DNA from: Campanula takesimana | Taxonomy: Eukaryota > Streptophyta > Magnoliopsida > Asterales > Campanulaceae | Assembly: GCA_026119855.1 (NCBI GenBank) | Contig: JAOWBW010000365.1 | Location: 372,001 to 436,000 of the forward strand | Length of the DNA stretch: 64,000 bases | Reading direction: 5' to 3' | Part shown: piece after piece, positions 43,932-55,024 of the stretch | How positions within the stretch are numbered: the first letter of the stretch is position 1 | Layout: every line of letters starts with the position of its first letter | Notes under the pieces: generated by a model | The model's database searches: none | The model's input: the letters and a program-made list of their open reading frames with translations, nothing else | What the model was told of the DNA's origin: nothing | Program-made: the position numbers and the translations under genes

Positions 43932-44030
43932 TGTTTCCTCGGTCCCATAACAACTTGCACCATGGGTGTCCCATTGGTAAGTCTCACTTTCCTAAAATGT
44001 CTACTTTTATTCTTATTTTATTACACTACC
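43932..44030. mobile_element. truncated Stowaway, family F
   Basis: TTCCTCGGTCCCATAACAAC, then GTGTCCCATTGGTAAGTCTCAC and CTTTCCTAAAATG. This aligns with the right arm of 40931-41208 in reverse and is cut off at the gypsy-type LTR. Confidence 0.6.
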
Positions 44031-44512
44031 CCATGTAACGGCTAGTATAATCTAACCACAATTCAAAATAGTGCGGAAGCATAACTGTATTTCAAAACTT
44101 TAACTGCTAGTACAACCCACTAGCTCTAACATAAAACAAAACAATGTCTTAAAACTCTTCATTAAATCACGGACCGCCCTTCTCTGCGATCTAACCTTTC
44201 CCTCTACTTTTTACCTGGGGAAAAGAATATAAGAAAGGGGTGAGCGAACAATGCTCAGTAAGTTCATACGGGATCTCTCCGGGTACTAAGAAGAGATGAC
44301 CGAAAGAACAGAGCCAAACGAATATTCTCAATGAAAGGCTAATCATTAATAAACTTAACTGTACACATTCAAAATACAGTTACAATACTTAAGAAGTTGT
44401 GGCACTATCACAAGTTCGTCAATTCCAGAGTTTCAAACACCTTTTCAGGGTGTTACACCTTTTCAGGGTGCTCCCTTATTAGTTTAGCTACTTCATCACA
44501 TAGCATACAATG

Positions 44513-44700
44513 TTTAAGTTCTTTTCAATCAAACTGGACAAATTCATTTAGTCCTTTTCAATCAGACTAGTTCAGTTTCTTTTAGTCCTTTTCAATAAGA
44601 CTAGTTCACTTTCTTTTAGTCCTTTTCAATCAGACTAATTTAGTTCTCATTTAGTCCTTTTCAATCAGACTAATTCATGCTAAGTCATTTTCAATCAGAC
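44513..44700. repeat. 34-bp tandem repeat in the gypsy-type LTR
   Basis: Four to five units of TTTAGTCCTTTTCAATCAGA followed by CTAGTTCA-like text; starts at about 44547, 44581, 44615 and 44650. Confidence 0.85.
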
Positions 44701-44780
44701 CAAGCTAACTGCACATGTTTCAATTAGATACAGTAACATTCATTCAAGTGTTCAAGGTACAAGAACACATACAAGTAAAG

Positions 44781-45218
44781 TCTTAATAATCTATATGAGA
44801 CGTAACAGTTGATTTTGATCTAAACTAACGGCCTCTATATATACCAGTAAAGTCTATCTCAAAATCTAGTAAGAACTTGGAATTCTTGTCCTAAACTGAC
44901 CCGAAAACCTTTCTTCTGCGGAACTGCGAAAAACTGATCGAAACAGGAATCTGGAGCCTTGGTCCGCCCGGGTATAGAACTTGGTCCGGGCGGGTCCCTT
45001 CTATGGCCCGGGCGGATCTACTCTCTTCCTTCGTCCTTGTTATCCGACGTGCTTTGGTCCGTCCGGGTATTACCCCAGGTGCGCCCGGACCCCTCCTGCT
45101 CGGCCGAGTCCTTTGTCTTGCTCGGCCGAGCTGTTCTGCTCTGTCCCGGAATCATGAGATTTCTCTGTTGTTTAACCCTTTAACTCGGCGTCCCAAATTC
45201 AAAGGCATTAACCTAACA
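44781..45218 (-). repeat. truncated 3' LTR of copia-2
   Basis: 438 bp. Contains GC-rich boxes (GGTCCGCCCGGG, GGTCCGGGCGGGTCC, CCCGGGCGGATC, CTCGGCCGAG twice). Ends CCTAACA at the interior side. Confidence 0.9.
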
Positions 45219-45283
45219 ATATACACCTTGACTTTGAATCTCCATGACAACAAACCTTTTCTCCCCCTCGCCTCTTCTGCTAT

Positions 45284-46153
45284 CTAATAGCTGCGAACAT
45301 TCAGCAAGTTGAAACAATATTGGAACTTGCTTCCCGTCACGGGTTTTGTGAACATATCTGCAGGGTTGTCCGCCGTCCCTACCTTCTTCACCTCTACCCG
45401 TTTCTCATCCCTTAGGAAGTGATATCTGACATCAATGTGCTTGGTCCTCTCATGATGAACTTGATCTTTGGCCAAACAAATCGCGCTCAAACTATCGCAA
45501 TAAATAATAGCCTGATCCTGATGTATCCCAAGATCGCTGATCAATCCCTTCAACCATATTCCTTCCTTAGCGGACTCTGTCAATGCCATGTATTCTGCTT
45601 CTGTTGTAGACAACGTCACTGTCGCCTGCAATGTAGCCTTCCAACTGACAACTGACCCACCAAGCGTGAACACATATCCGGTCATCGATCTTCTTGAATC
45701 AACATCACCCGAATAGTCCGAATCTGAGAAACCCTCGACCGCACATTCTGTTCCACTTCCATAGATAAAACCGACGTCACAGGTACCCCGAAGGTACCTA
45801 AAGATCCGCTTCACAGCCTGCCAGTGTTCCTTACCCGGATTACCCATGAACCGACTAACAACACTAACTGCCTGTGCAAGATCCGGCCTAGTGCACACCA
45901 TAGCATACATCAAACTACCAACTGCACTAGCATAGGGTACTCGAGCCATATACTCTTTCTCCTCAACTGATTTGGGCCCAAACGCGACTGACAACTGTGC
46001 ATTCGCTGCACTTGGAGTATCTATAGCCTTAGCTGTTGACATACCAAATCTTTCTAAAACTTTCTTGATGTAACCTTTCTGGGATAAGAACAGTTTTCGT
46101 TTGGTTCTGTCTCTATAGATCTCCATACCCAGAATTTTCTTCGCGTTACCCAC
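45284..46153 (-). pseudogene. copia-2 RT C-terminus and RNase H
   Basis: 289 codons: ILGMEIYRDR, LERFGMS, CTRPDLAQAVSVV of the RT thumb, then RNase H with GFSDSDYSGD, TTEAEYMALTE, IYCDSLSAICLA, KHIDVRYHFLR and NPADMFTKPV. All acidic RNase H residues appear present. A frameshift near 46140 (after FEMKDL) separates it from the catalytic RT part. Confidence 0.9.
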
Positions 46154-46540
46154 AAATCCTTCATCTCAAACTCTGCGGATAATAAGCCTTTCAGCTTCTG
46201 AACCTCTGACTTCTTGACTGTTGCTATCAACATATCATCTACATAGAGCACCAAATAGATGTACGAACCATCTACCAACTTATTGTGATACACACAACAA
46301 TCATAAGGGCTCCTCGTGTATCCGATCTCTGTCATATAGCTGTCAAACCTTTTGTACCACTGCCTAGGCGACTGCTTAAGTCCATACAAGGACTTCTTCA
46401 ACCTACAAACTTGATCTTCCTTCCCAGGAACTTGGAATCCTTCTGGCTGTATCATGTATATCTTTTCCTCCCTCCATGCAAGAAAGCTGTCTTGACATCT
46501 AGTTGCTCAAGCTCTAAATCCCTCTGTGCAACACTCTGAT
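46054..46540 (-). pseudogene. copia-2 RT catalytic segment
   Basis: MIQPEGFQVPGKEDQVCRLK, SLYGLKQSPRQWYKRF and YLVLYVDDMLIA. Just upstream the QLDVKTAF segment is in another frame and shortened near the IYMIQPEGF join (about 46450-46520), so at least two lesions lie here. Confidence 0.87.
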
Positions 46541-47770
46541 CGAAGTGTGTCTGACCACTGGTGAGAAGATCTCATTATAGTCCACCCCTTCTCTTTGTGT
46601 GAAACCCCTTACAACAACGCGAGCTTTATACTTGATCCCTTCTGCCAGTGACATCCCTTCCTTTTTCTTGAAGATCCACTTGCAAGTCACAATCTTTCTG
46701 CCTTCTGGCCTTGTGGTCAACTCCCAAGTCTGATTCTTGTGAAGAGACTCCATCTCATCACCCATAGCCGCATACCACTGAGATGACCCTGAACATGTAA
46801 CTGCTTCCTTGAAAGTAGAAGGTTCCGAAAGATTGGGCTCCATTTCTTCAGCAACCTGCAATGCATAAGACACCAAGTCTTCAAATCCATACCTCTCCGG
46901 AGGCTTCCCGAAATTAGCTCTTCTAGACCTTCCTTGTGCTAACCCATGTTCCTCGGGAACTGAACTTGAACTTTCTGGTGCTTCAGTCTCTGTCTCTGTT
47001 GGTGGATCTTGATCAACATCTGACTGTGGGACAACTAACTCTTCAGTATCTTGTTGCTCCACCTGTTTATCAACACCGCCAACACTTGAAACAATCGTAG
47101 ATCTCATAATAGGGTTAATAACAGAATTCTCATCAAATACGACGTTCCTACTGATAATCACCCTATTTTCTGATGGAGACCAGATACGGTATCCCTTGAC
47201 ACCATCTCCATACCCCATGAATGCTCCCTTTCTAGCTCTAGGTTCTAACTTCCCATCATCCACACGATAATAAGCAGTACACCCAAAAGCCCTTAAAATA
47301 GAGTAATCAACAGGTTTACCGGTCCATACCTCATGGGGAACTTTGAGACCAATACCGGCATGAGGTCCACGATTAATCAAGTAACATGCTGTACTAACCG
47401 CCTCTGCCCAGAAACGTTTAGACAACCCTTCATTGGAGAGCATGCACATTGCTCTCTCAAGTAATGTCTGGTTCATCCGTTCTGCTACACCATTCTGCTG
47501 TGGCATGCCTCTGATGGTGAGATGTCTAGAAATCCCCGCCACTTTGCAAAACAAATCGAACTCAGTACTGCAGAACTCCAAACCATTATCTGTCCGGAGC
47601 TTCTTGATCTTCTTCTCTGTCTGGTTCTCCACTACTGTCTTCCAATCCTTGAAATTTCTCAGAGCCTCATTCTTGTGCTTCATGATAATCACCCAAGTCC
47701 TCCTCGAATAATCATCAATTATGGACAAGAAATATATGTGCCCCCTTAGAGATTCCTGACGTGAAGGTCC
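46514..47770 (-). pseudogene. copia-2 integrase core and RT start
   Basis: SIIDDYSRRTWV, LRTDNGLEFCS and NGVAERMNQTLLERA carry the D, D and E of the integrase core. GYGDGVKGYRIWSPS and VVFDE follow, then an acidic Ser/Glu linker and RT start (TCKWIFKKKEG, ARVVVRGFTQREG). A TAG at about 47771 cuts it from the upstream frame, and a frameshift ends it. Confidence 0.9.
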
Positions 47771-49280
47771 CTAACAATCTGAGTGGATGTAATCCAGAAC
47801 GCCTTTTGTGTTATGTATGCCCTTGGGAAAACTATTACGCTTCATCTTCCCTACCACACAATGCTCACAAAATTTAAGATCCTTGATCTTATGGCCACAT
47901 AGAAGATCCCTTTTAGTCAGCTCCTGCATCCCTCGAGTGCTCATGTGACCGAGCCTGATGTGCCACAGCTTAGACATATCTCCCTCGTTCACCTCTGATG
48001 ATGCAACCATAGCCGACCCTGCAAGCGTCCTTCCTTGGAGGAAATACAAGGAGCCCCGCTTAAGGCCTTTCAGCACCACTTCTGAACCGTTACAGACACT
48101 AACTGCTCCACCTTTACCTTTGAAACTGAACCCTTTGCTGTCTAACTGACTAAGAGAAATCAGATTCTTTGTCATAGGCGGAACGTGTCGAACCTCATTC
48201 AAAGTGACAAACTTACCATCATGAGTCCCGACCTTGATCGAACCGATACCGACAACCTTGCAGACTGCACTGTTGGCCATGCTTATATCACCGCCATCCA
48301 CCTTCCTGTAATCAGTAAACCATTCTATCCTAGGGCTGATATGGTAAGATGCTCCTGACTCAAGAATCCATGCATCAGATGCACGCGCTGATTCTGATGT
48401 AGCTAGAGCATAATCCTCTTCTGAACTGCTATCCTTGGCCATCATGGCCTCTGCTCTGATCGGTGCCTTGCCTTGCTTCTTTCTGGGACAATCGAACTTC
48501 CAATGCCCCTTCTCTTTGCAGAAATTACAGATATCCCCAGGCTTCGGACCCTTCTTGTGTGAAGAATTACCTTTATTGTTCTTCTTCCCACTAGAACCCC
48601 TGTTACTGCTACTAGCAGTCAAACCTGATGACTGGGTACCTGCCTCATTCCCACTCGCCTTTCGGCGTAATTCCCTCGACTTGAGAGAAGTTTTCACTTC
48701 CTCTAGAGAGATACCATCTTTACGGTTTATGCACGAATCGACATAATGTTCATAAGACATAGGTAAAGATACTAAAAGTTGCAAGGCTACATCCTCGTCA
48801 TCCACAACAACTCCTATATTACGCAGTTCAAGTAATGCGGAAGTAAATCTATCAAGATGATCATTTATGGGCGTACCTTCAATCATACGACAATCATATA
48901 GCTTCTTCTTCAGGTATAACTTGTTGGTCAATGAACGTGTCATGTACATATCTTCCAACTTTAACCAAAGATTGCTTCCGGAGTCTATTCCTGCAACATT
49001 GGTTAGGATCTCATCATCCAACTGTCTGATGATCTTGGCGTGAGCCTTCTGATCTAACTTCTTCAATGCCGCCACCTCCTTCGCTGCTGCTAGCTTGTCC
49101 TTCTCTGACTGTTCTGCGATAGCTTCTGTGGTGGCTGCCTTACCCTTGGGATCCCTGATTGCAATCTCCAACGGTTCCCATAAATCTTTGTCTATCAACA
49201 AAGCCTTCATCTTGATCTGCCAGAGAGAAAAAACCATTCTTCCCATTGAACTTGTCGATCAAATCGGCTCCTTGACCCAT
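47771..49280 (-). pseudogene. copia-2 gag, protease and integrase N-terminus
   Basis: An ATG at 49280 starts MGQGADLIDKFNGKNG; an extra T in a T-run near 49230 shifts the frame, and 491 codons then follow. UBN2-type gag, a Lys/Gly/Ser-rich linker, knuckle CNFCKEKGHWKFDC, then the protease site reads ILESGASYHIS, with Glu where the family has the catalytic Asp. The gag-pre-integrase zinc region (LWHIRLGHMS ... CEHCVVGK) ends at YIHSDC-stop. Confidence 0.9.
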
Positions 49281-49360
49281 CTTCTCGTTCTCTGCAGCGG
49301 AATCCCTGAACCTCTAACCACGAACCAAAATTCTGGTACTACCAGAGCTCTGATACCACT

Positions 49361-50015
49361 TGTTAGAGCAATAGAACAAGACTTGATAAGAAAAGCAAGC
49401 AATCACAAGAACACAGATTTACGTGGTTCACCAACTTGGCTACGTCCACGGGGAGGGGAGAGAATATTATTATCAATCTGGAGAATTCTTTACAAGATCA
49501 CACTATTACTGCTGCACGAATTTTGAACACAAAATTCCTGACTGTGCAACTGTAGAATTACAGACCTCTCTGAGCACTCTTAATAATCTATCTGAGACGT
49601 AACAGTTGATTTTGATCTAAACTAACGGCCTCTATATATACCAGTAAAGTCTATCTCAAAATCTAGTAAGAACTTGGAATTCTAGTCCTAAACTGACCCG
49701 AAAACCTTTCTTCTGCGGAACTGCGAAAAACTAATCGAAACAGGAATCTGGAGCCTTGGTCCGCCCGGGTATAGAACTTGGTCCGGGCGGGTCCCTTCTA
49801 TGGTCCGGGCGGATCTACTCTCTTCCTTCGTCCTTGTTTTCCGACGTGCTTTGGTCCGGCCGGGTATTACCCCAGGTGCGCCCGGACCCCTCCTGCTCGG
49901 CCGAGTCCTTTGTCTTGCTCGGTCGAGATGTTCTGCTCTGTCCCGGAATCACGAGATTTCTCTGTTGTTTAACCCTTAAACTCGGCGTTCCAAATTCAAA
50001 GGCATTAACCCAACA
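49361..50015 (-). repeat. 5' LTR of copia-2
   Basis: 655 bp; includes the GC-rich box array at about 49755-49935 and an ACACAGATTTACGTGG segment near 49415 typical of copia R/U5 text. Confidence 0.92.
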
Positions 50016-50335
50016 CGTTCAAATACTACCGGCACTTGGTAGCTAGACTTAGAAAGAATTATGAGGATCCTATTTTCAAATGATGAATCTCAAAAGACTT
50101 AGGAACGTAATCCCTTACCTTGGCTTGCGTTAATCCTTCTTTCAAAACCACACGCACGTATCTACAATCATGTGAAATAACTTTCTTAGACAAAAGTAAT
50201 ATTATTTACTTCCGTCCCCAACATACTTTACTTTCTCTTATTATCAACCTACGAGTCATTCTCTTTAACTCCTTTTAAGGTTAATACATGTTCTAGGGTT
50301 TCTCATTTTCCCCAATTAGATTTATACCCAAAATA

Positions 50336-51219
50336 GGGCAAATAGCACATTAGTGCCCCGAAGTTTCATATGAGTTGTAATTTAGGTCCTAATGTTCCAA
50401 TTTTAGCAATTTGGGGCCTAATGTTCACCTTTTGTGGCGAAATGAGTCTTTTTTGGATGGTTATGGATGGAAACTAACGAAATTAACGAAAAAAATTAAC
50501 GAGCTTCTTTAAAAATTGCATTTCTTACCCAGAAAGGCAAGTTAGCGTTGTGGGAGTAAGAGAAAGGATGGGAGAAGAAGAGATGTGAAGGTGGCCGGTG
50601 GATGGTGTGGGTGGGTAGGTGGGGTGGGGGCGGGGGGAAGGAGACGAAGTAGGTAGAAGTTTAGGTTTGATTTTTTATCTTCCTTTTTCTCAAGCAAATT
50701 TAGTTTAAAAAAAAGTTTATTAAAGCTATTATTTATGGACTAATATCTAAATTTAGTCCTTTACTTTTTTTTAAACATAATTTTAGCCCTTTACTTAAGG
50801 AATTAGAATTATAAATGACTTTAGTGTAAGGTATTTTTATTTTTATAATTTTCACTTCTATACAAAAAAATTATTATTTTAAATGATAAACAATATTATA
50901 CTTTGATATTTTTTGGGTTAATTAAAATATACATTCTTTTATTAATATATATATATATATATATTATTAGGAGTTGTAAAGTTTTTAACAAAATATGGTC
51001 AATATAAATAATTATTGAACTTTATGGGTAAGAAATGCAAGTTTCAAATAGGCTCGTTAGATTTTTCGTTAATTCTGTTAGTTTCCATCCATTATCATCC
51101 AAAAAAGACTTATTTCGCCACAAAATGTGAACATTAGGCACCAAATTGCTAAAATTGGAACATTAGGACCTAAATTGCAACTCATATGAAACTTTGGGGC
51201 ACTAAAGTGCTATTTGCTC
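50336..51219. mobile_element. Mutator-like element, 884 bp, about 195-bp TIRs
   Basis: GGGCAAATAGCACATTAGTG at the left and the reverse of GAGCAAATAGCACTTTAGTG at the right; TIRs share CAATTTTAGCAATTTGG and TTCGCCACAAAA. The 10-bp duplication ACCCAAAATA lies at 50326-50335 and 51220-51229. Interior is AT-rich with a GGTGGGGG segment; no gene. Confidence 0.92.
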
Positions 51220-51302
51220 ACCCAAAATACCCTTTTAGGTTTACCAATTTACCCCTAGGGTTTCATAGTTTCTATTCTCAATCATCATGTTCTAGTGTTC
51301 AA

Positions 51303-51470
51303 TTGCACACATTAAAACACTATTCACATCCCACATAAACACTATTCCCAGCACACAAAAACACTATTCACAGCACACACAAAAACACTATTCACCGCAC
51401 ACAAAAACACTATTATTCACCGCACACAAAAACACTATTCACAGTACACAAAAACACACGCAGCAGCACA
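51303..51470. repeat. minisatellite of AAACACTATTCAC units
   Basis: About seven imperfect 20-27-bp units (CACACAAAAACACTATTCAC) pass into a CACACGCA-rich tract to 51560. Confidence 0.85.
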
Positions 51471-51845
51471 CACACACTACAGCACACGCACACCAGCACG
51501 CACGCACACATGCACAGTGCGCACAACACACACTGCACATGCACGCACGCCCACACACACAATATTCATCATCTTCTTCCTCTTCTTAATTCAACTCTTA
51601 AACCCTAGTTCATCCTTTTTAGGGTTTTAAATTCATGATTATTGTATTCTAATAATCAATCCATGGAGATTAAGAAGCTTAAGGAGATGGGTTTACCTTC
51701 TTGGTTGTTCTTCACCCTTACTTTCTCCCTTCTCTTTCTCTCTCTTTTTCTCCCGATCTCTTTCTCCTTCCCGGCTCTCTCTGCGCCGCCTCTCTCTCTC
51801 TTTCTCCCGTTCTATTCTTTCTTTTTCTTTTGTGGTAGAATAATA

Positions 51846-52145
51846 ACACTAGGGATTTTAGAGAGGGTATATATATATATATACATAATGTTTCAGCTTA
51901 AGGGAGGGAATGTTAGGATATTTCTTGTTCAGTTTGTTTATGGATTAGCCAGCTAATAAGACCTATTCTCCAGGAAGGATAAAATTTGTTTTATTTGAGT
52001 ATAAGTTACTACTCTGTAGGCTCAAAAGGAGTAGAGTTAGTTATTTCATTATCTTGTATTGGCTATAAATAGCCACCAGTAGTTTAGTCAATAAAATATG
52101 CATTCCTCCATTTTGATTCCCTTCTTGAGTCTCTAATACTTAACA
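51846..52145 (+). mobile_element. 3' end of another copia element: polypurine tract plus LTR
   Basis: A (TA)n run, then CAGCTTAAGGGAGGGAA (polypurine tract to 51910), then a 235-bp LTR-like segment TGTTAGGATATTTC...ATACTTAACA (51911-52145) with a TATAAATAGCC TATA-like box near 52069. This is the normal copia 3' junction. The rest of the element is missing. Confidence 0.7.
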
Positions 52146-52546
52146 ACTGGACACTATACTGCCTGATTTTGGACATGGTTACTACAGAGTATTCTAAATT
52201 GAGAAATTTGATGTTCTTTCACTGAGTAAGTTTCTTTTGGTGAATGAATTAACAGGGAAATTGTCCATAATGTTTGGAGGTAGATCCCTTTACCACTTAA
52301 GGGAAGGCTTCATTCTCCAAGCACTGTAAGAATCTCTTTATGAATTTTGTTGTTTTTATTCTTTGGGCACTTTCCTTGCTTTACGGAGGTGCAGGGTACG
52401 GTGTGAGTGTGGTTATGGCACCATAAATATTAATGGCACAAAAGTTTGGGGCTAAGTACAGGCTATAAAGTGGGTGCTAGCGTTAGAGAATTAAGGTGTA
52501 GATTGTAGAAAAAAATTATATGAGAAAATCAATCACTCATGTAATA
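52146..52546 (+). other. spacer with an exon-like piece
   Basis: 52256-52325 lies between TTAACAG and GTAAGAA and is open in one frame (IMFGGRSLYHLREGFILQA). The family is not recognised. It may belong to a host gene broken by the surrounding insertions. Confidence 0.25.
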
Positions 52547-52615
52547 GACTGAAATGGCCAAAATACGTTTAACCCCCCAATGTATACACCAAATCTCACT
52601 TTGCACCCCTGCGCG

Positions 52616-52818
52616 CAGTGGCGAAGCCAGAAATTTACTGAAAGAGGGTCGAAATTATGATATAGTGTTATTTTTTTCTAAATTTAAGGGGGTCAAAATT
52701 GCGAAAACCAATATTTTTAATGGTAAAAATGATATTTTTGTAAACTTAATAAGGGTAAAATTGACACAACTCTAAAATCAAGGGGGTCCCCCATGGCCAA
52801 AGGGTGGCTTCGCCTCTG
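52616..52818. mobile_element. hAT-type MITE, 203 bp, inside a MULE TIR
   Basis: CAGTGGCGAAGCCAG...GGCTTCGCCTCTG ends (the CAGNGGCGGA type common in plant hAT MITEs) with the exact 8-bp duplication CCTGCGCG at 52608-52615 and 52819-52826. Confidence 0.9.
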
Positions 52819-53406
52819 CCTGCGCGAAATTTGTCCCATATTGGTACCTCATAATAAAATTGTCCTACTTTGCACCCTGGACCTTGACAAGCGTTAGAAA
52901 TTTAACGAAATAGGTCATGTGCGTGTCACATTGTGGGCGATTATGTCTTTTAACTCCATAATCCAAGGACTTAAATGTCATTTCACCATGAAAACTCTCA
53001 AGTCTTCACCACTATGTAACCACCATGGCCACCACCACAGTAGCCACCACCGTTTTGCCGTGACCACCACCAAACTACCACCATAGAGAGGATTGTGAGA
53101 GCAAGAGTCAGAAAAGTAGGGGGAGGCGAAAGGTCAATAAGCGAGAAGGTGAAGACGGGAAAGAGTGGAAGTGGGAGGGATGTATTGGGGAAGTGAGAGG
53201 TGGCTATGGCAGTAAGTAGGAACGAGAAGTGACAATGGTATAGCAATGGAGGGATGGAGTGGGTTGACTTTGTGGATTCCTTTTTTTTCCTTTCCTTTTT
53301 CTATATTTGGTAATAATTAACGTATTTTTCCATATATACAATTTACTTTTATCTTCTTTGACTGTTTTGTTAATATTTTTTCCTAATGTGTTACAATATT
53401 ATTATA

Positions 53407-53975
53407 CTCCCTCCGTCCCAGTTTAAGGTTCTTACTTTCCTTTTTGGTATTTCCCAGTTTAAGGTTCTTAGTTACTTTTTCCCATCATTTCCGATGGAGC
53501 CAAAGACTCACTATTTTTTGGCTTGGGAATATGATGGAATAAAGCAAAATGGGTTACTAAACTGTCTGCGCTTCTTTGTGATGAAGCAGCAGTCAGTCCA
53601 TGCAATTTTCGACGCAATTTTCATCATGGGTCATCTGGAAATAGCCTCTCTGTACTTTAATACAGGGGCAAGGCTGCGTACATCCGACCCCCCCTTACCT
53701 CACCATAGGTGGGAGCCTTTGCGGCACTGGGGTAATGTTGTTGTTGTTGTTGTTGTTGTTTGTCTTTGAGAATCTTGCCCTCAAAAAGTTCATTTAATTA
53801 CAAAAAAACTATTACTTACCTAACTTACTTTTCACCTATTTGCTTTATGAATAGTGTTTGGACAATTATATCGTCACCTCCCAATTTTTGTTGACCCATT
53901 TTTCTTTGTTTTACGCTTGATTTCTTAATAAGCGTGCAAAGTCAAACTAAGAACCTTAAACTGGGATGGAGGGAG
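53407..53975. mobile_element. Stowaway MITE, family B, carrying a SINE
   Basis: CTCCCTCCGTCCCAGTTTAA to TTAAACTGGGATGGAGGGAG, TA at both sides. 569 bp against about 210-230 for relatives; the excess is the internal SINE. Confidence 0.87.
53500..53765 (+). mobile_element. TS-like SINE with (TTG)n tail
   Basis: The 3' part, GCAAGGCTGCGTACATCCGA, CCCCCC, GGTGGGAGCC and GGCACTGGGGTAATG followed by TTG repeats (53738-53761), matches from memory the TS family described in tobacco and relatives. Left limit is approximate; no clear target duplication. Confidence 0.65.
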
Positions 53976-54074
53976 TAATATTTTTTATTTTATAAATAGT
54001 AATTTTTTTTTAAATAAAAAATTAGAATTCTAAATTGGATATTATAATTTTAATATTTTATATAAGATTATAAT

Positions 54075-54430
54075 TAGGGATGGCAAGGGGTCGGGGCGGG
54101 TTTCATCAAAACCGAACCCTACCCTAACCTTAAAGAGGGTGACCCGAACCCGAACCGACCTGAAGTGTATACAATCTATGTTTAAGCCTAAATATGAACC
54201 AGTTGTATAAATCAGTCTTAAATCATCAAACCTCACACACAAACAACTATAAAAATAAATTGCACAACACTTATAATATGGTTAACTTTGTATATAGGGG
54301 CACGGGTCGGGTCGGATCACAACATCAAAACCCGAACCCGACCCTAACCTACTTGGGTCATGAAAATTGCTACCCGAACCCTACTTTTCGGGGCGGATCG
54401 CCTTCGGGTTCGGGCGAATTGTCATCCCTA
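54075..54430. mobile_element. hAT-type element, 356 bp
   Basis: TAGGGATGGCAAG...TTGTCATCCCTA, exact 8-bp duplication ATTATAAT at 54067-54074 and 54431-54438. Ends rich in GGGTCGGG and GAACCCGA repeats; no transposase. Related in layout to 27230-27931. Confidence 0.92.
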
Positions 54431-54710
54431 ATTATAATGTATAATTTTTTTTAAAAAATCTTTATTGAATATAAGAAGAGTGAAAAAATAAACTAAAAGA
54501 AAATTATAAATCAAAATGAGAATGTCCATAATACCCAACATGTGACGCACATGACCACTTTCGTTAAATTTCTAACGCCCGTTGGCTTCTAGGGGGCAAA
54601 GTGGGATAATTTTAACATGAGGTATCAAAGTGAGACGAATTTCGCGCAGGGGTGCAAAGTGGGATTTAGTGTATACTTTAGGGGATAAACGTATTTTAGC
54701 CGACTGAAAT

Positions 54711-55024
54711 AGTCTGAACACATACCACCTTCTCCTCCTCCCTCTTCGCCCACCCCACACATTATAAAAACCCTATGATAATGCTGTTTCTGCTTAGGGA
54801 AAAAAATGTTAGTTTCATCGTGACACTATTGATTCAGCTCAGGTTAGTTTACTTTCTGTTATTTTATTTCAAGTTTTTTAGTCACTAAAATCATCAATAA
54901 GTTTGTGGTATTTTTATGGCCCAGTCATGCAGCTTTAATTCTGAAAGTTAAATCTCCTGTCAATTTGTCTTAATAATACTAGCATGTTTTAATTCTGAAA
55001 GTTAAATCTCCTGTCAATTTGGGT
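54711..55024. other. spacer with a 54-bp direct repeat
   Basis: TTTAATTCTGAAAGTTAAAT and CTCCTGTCAATTTG occur at 54933-54970 and 54987-55020. The second copy abuts the LINE fragment. Confidence 0.5.

Larger units (their letters stand above)
44781..50015 (-). mobile_element. copia-2: Ty1/copia element with truncated 3' LTR
   Basis: The right (5') LTR is 655 bp (49361-50015, TGTTAGAG...CCCAACA). The left (3') LTR keeps only 438 bp (44781-45218), matching 49578-50015 without an indel and with about 12 mismatches. The primer site (GCTCTGATACCA on plus) is at 49347-49358. The outer 217 bp of the left LTR, its target duplication and some host sequence were removed by one deletion. Gag-pol order is copia-type with stops and frameshifts. 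Confidence 0.92.
44034..51845 (-). mobile_element. gypsy-type LTR interrupted by copia-2 and a MULE
   Basis: Outer parts 44034-44780, 50016-50325 and 51230-51845 resemble, in the same order, the solo LTR at 12357-15002: GTGCGGAAGC, GAGCGAACAATGCTCAGTAA, GTTCAAATACT and GGAACGTAATCCCTTACC. The clean TG...CA ends are not certain at the right. Comparison with 12357-15002 shows that about 150 bp are missing at the copia-2 left junction. Confidence 0.5.
52556..54701. mobile_element. Mutator-like element with three direct nested insertions
   Basis: GGCCAAAATACGTTTAACCC at the left and the reverse of GGCTAAAATACGTTTATCCC at the right. GACTGAAAT is duplicated at 52547-52555 and 54702-54710 (9 bp). 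TIRs of about 170 bp share TGCACCCCTGCGCG and TTTAACGAAA-type text. Nested: a hAT MITE in the left TIR, a Stowaway that itself holds a SINE, and a hAT element. The remaining interior (CCACCACC-rich, 52990-53250) is not coding in a recognisable way. Confidence 0.9.

Noticed and set aside
44959..45183. 74-codon frame repeated at 49756 as a shared gene
   Set aside because: It is the GC-rich LTR segment of copia-2 present in both LTRs.
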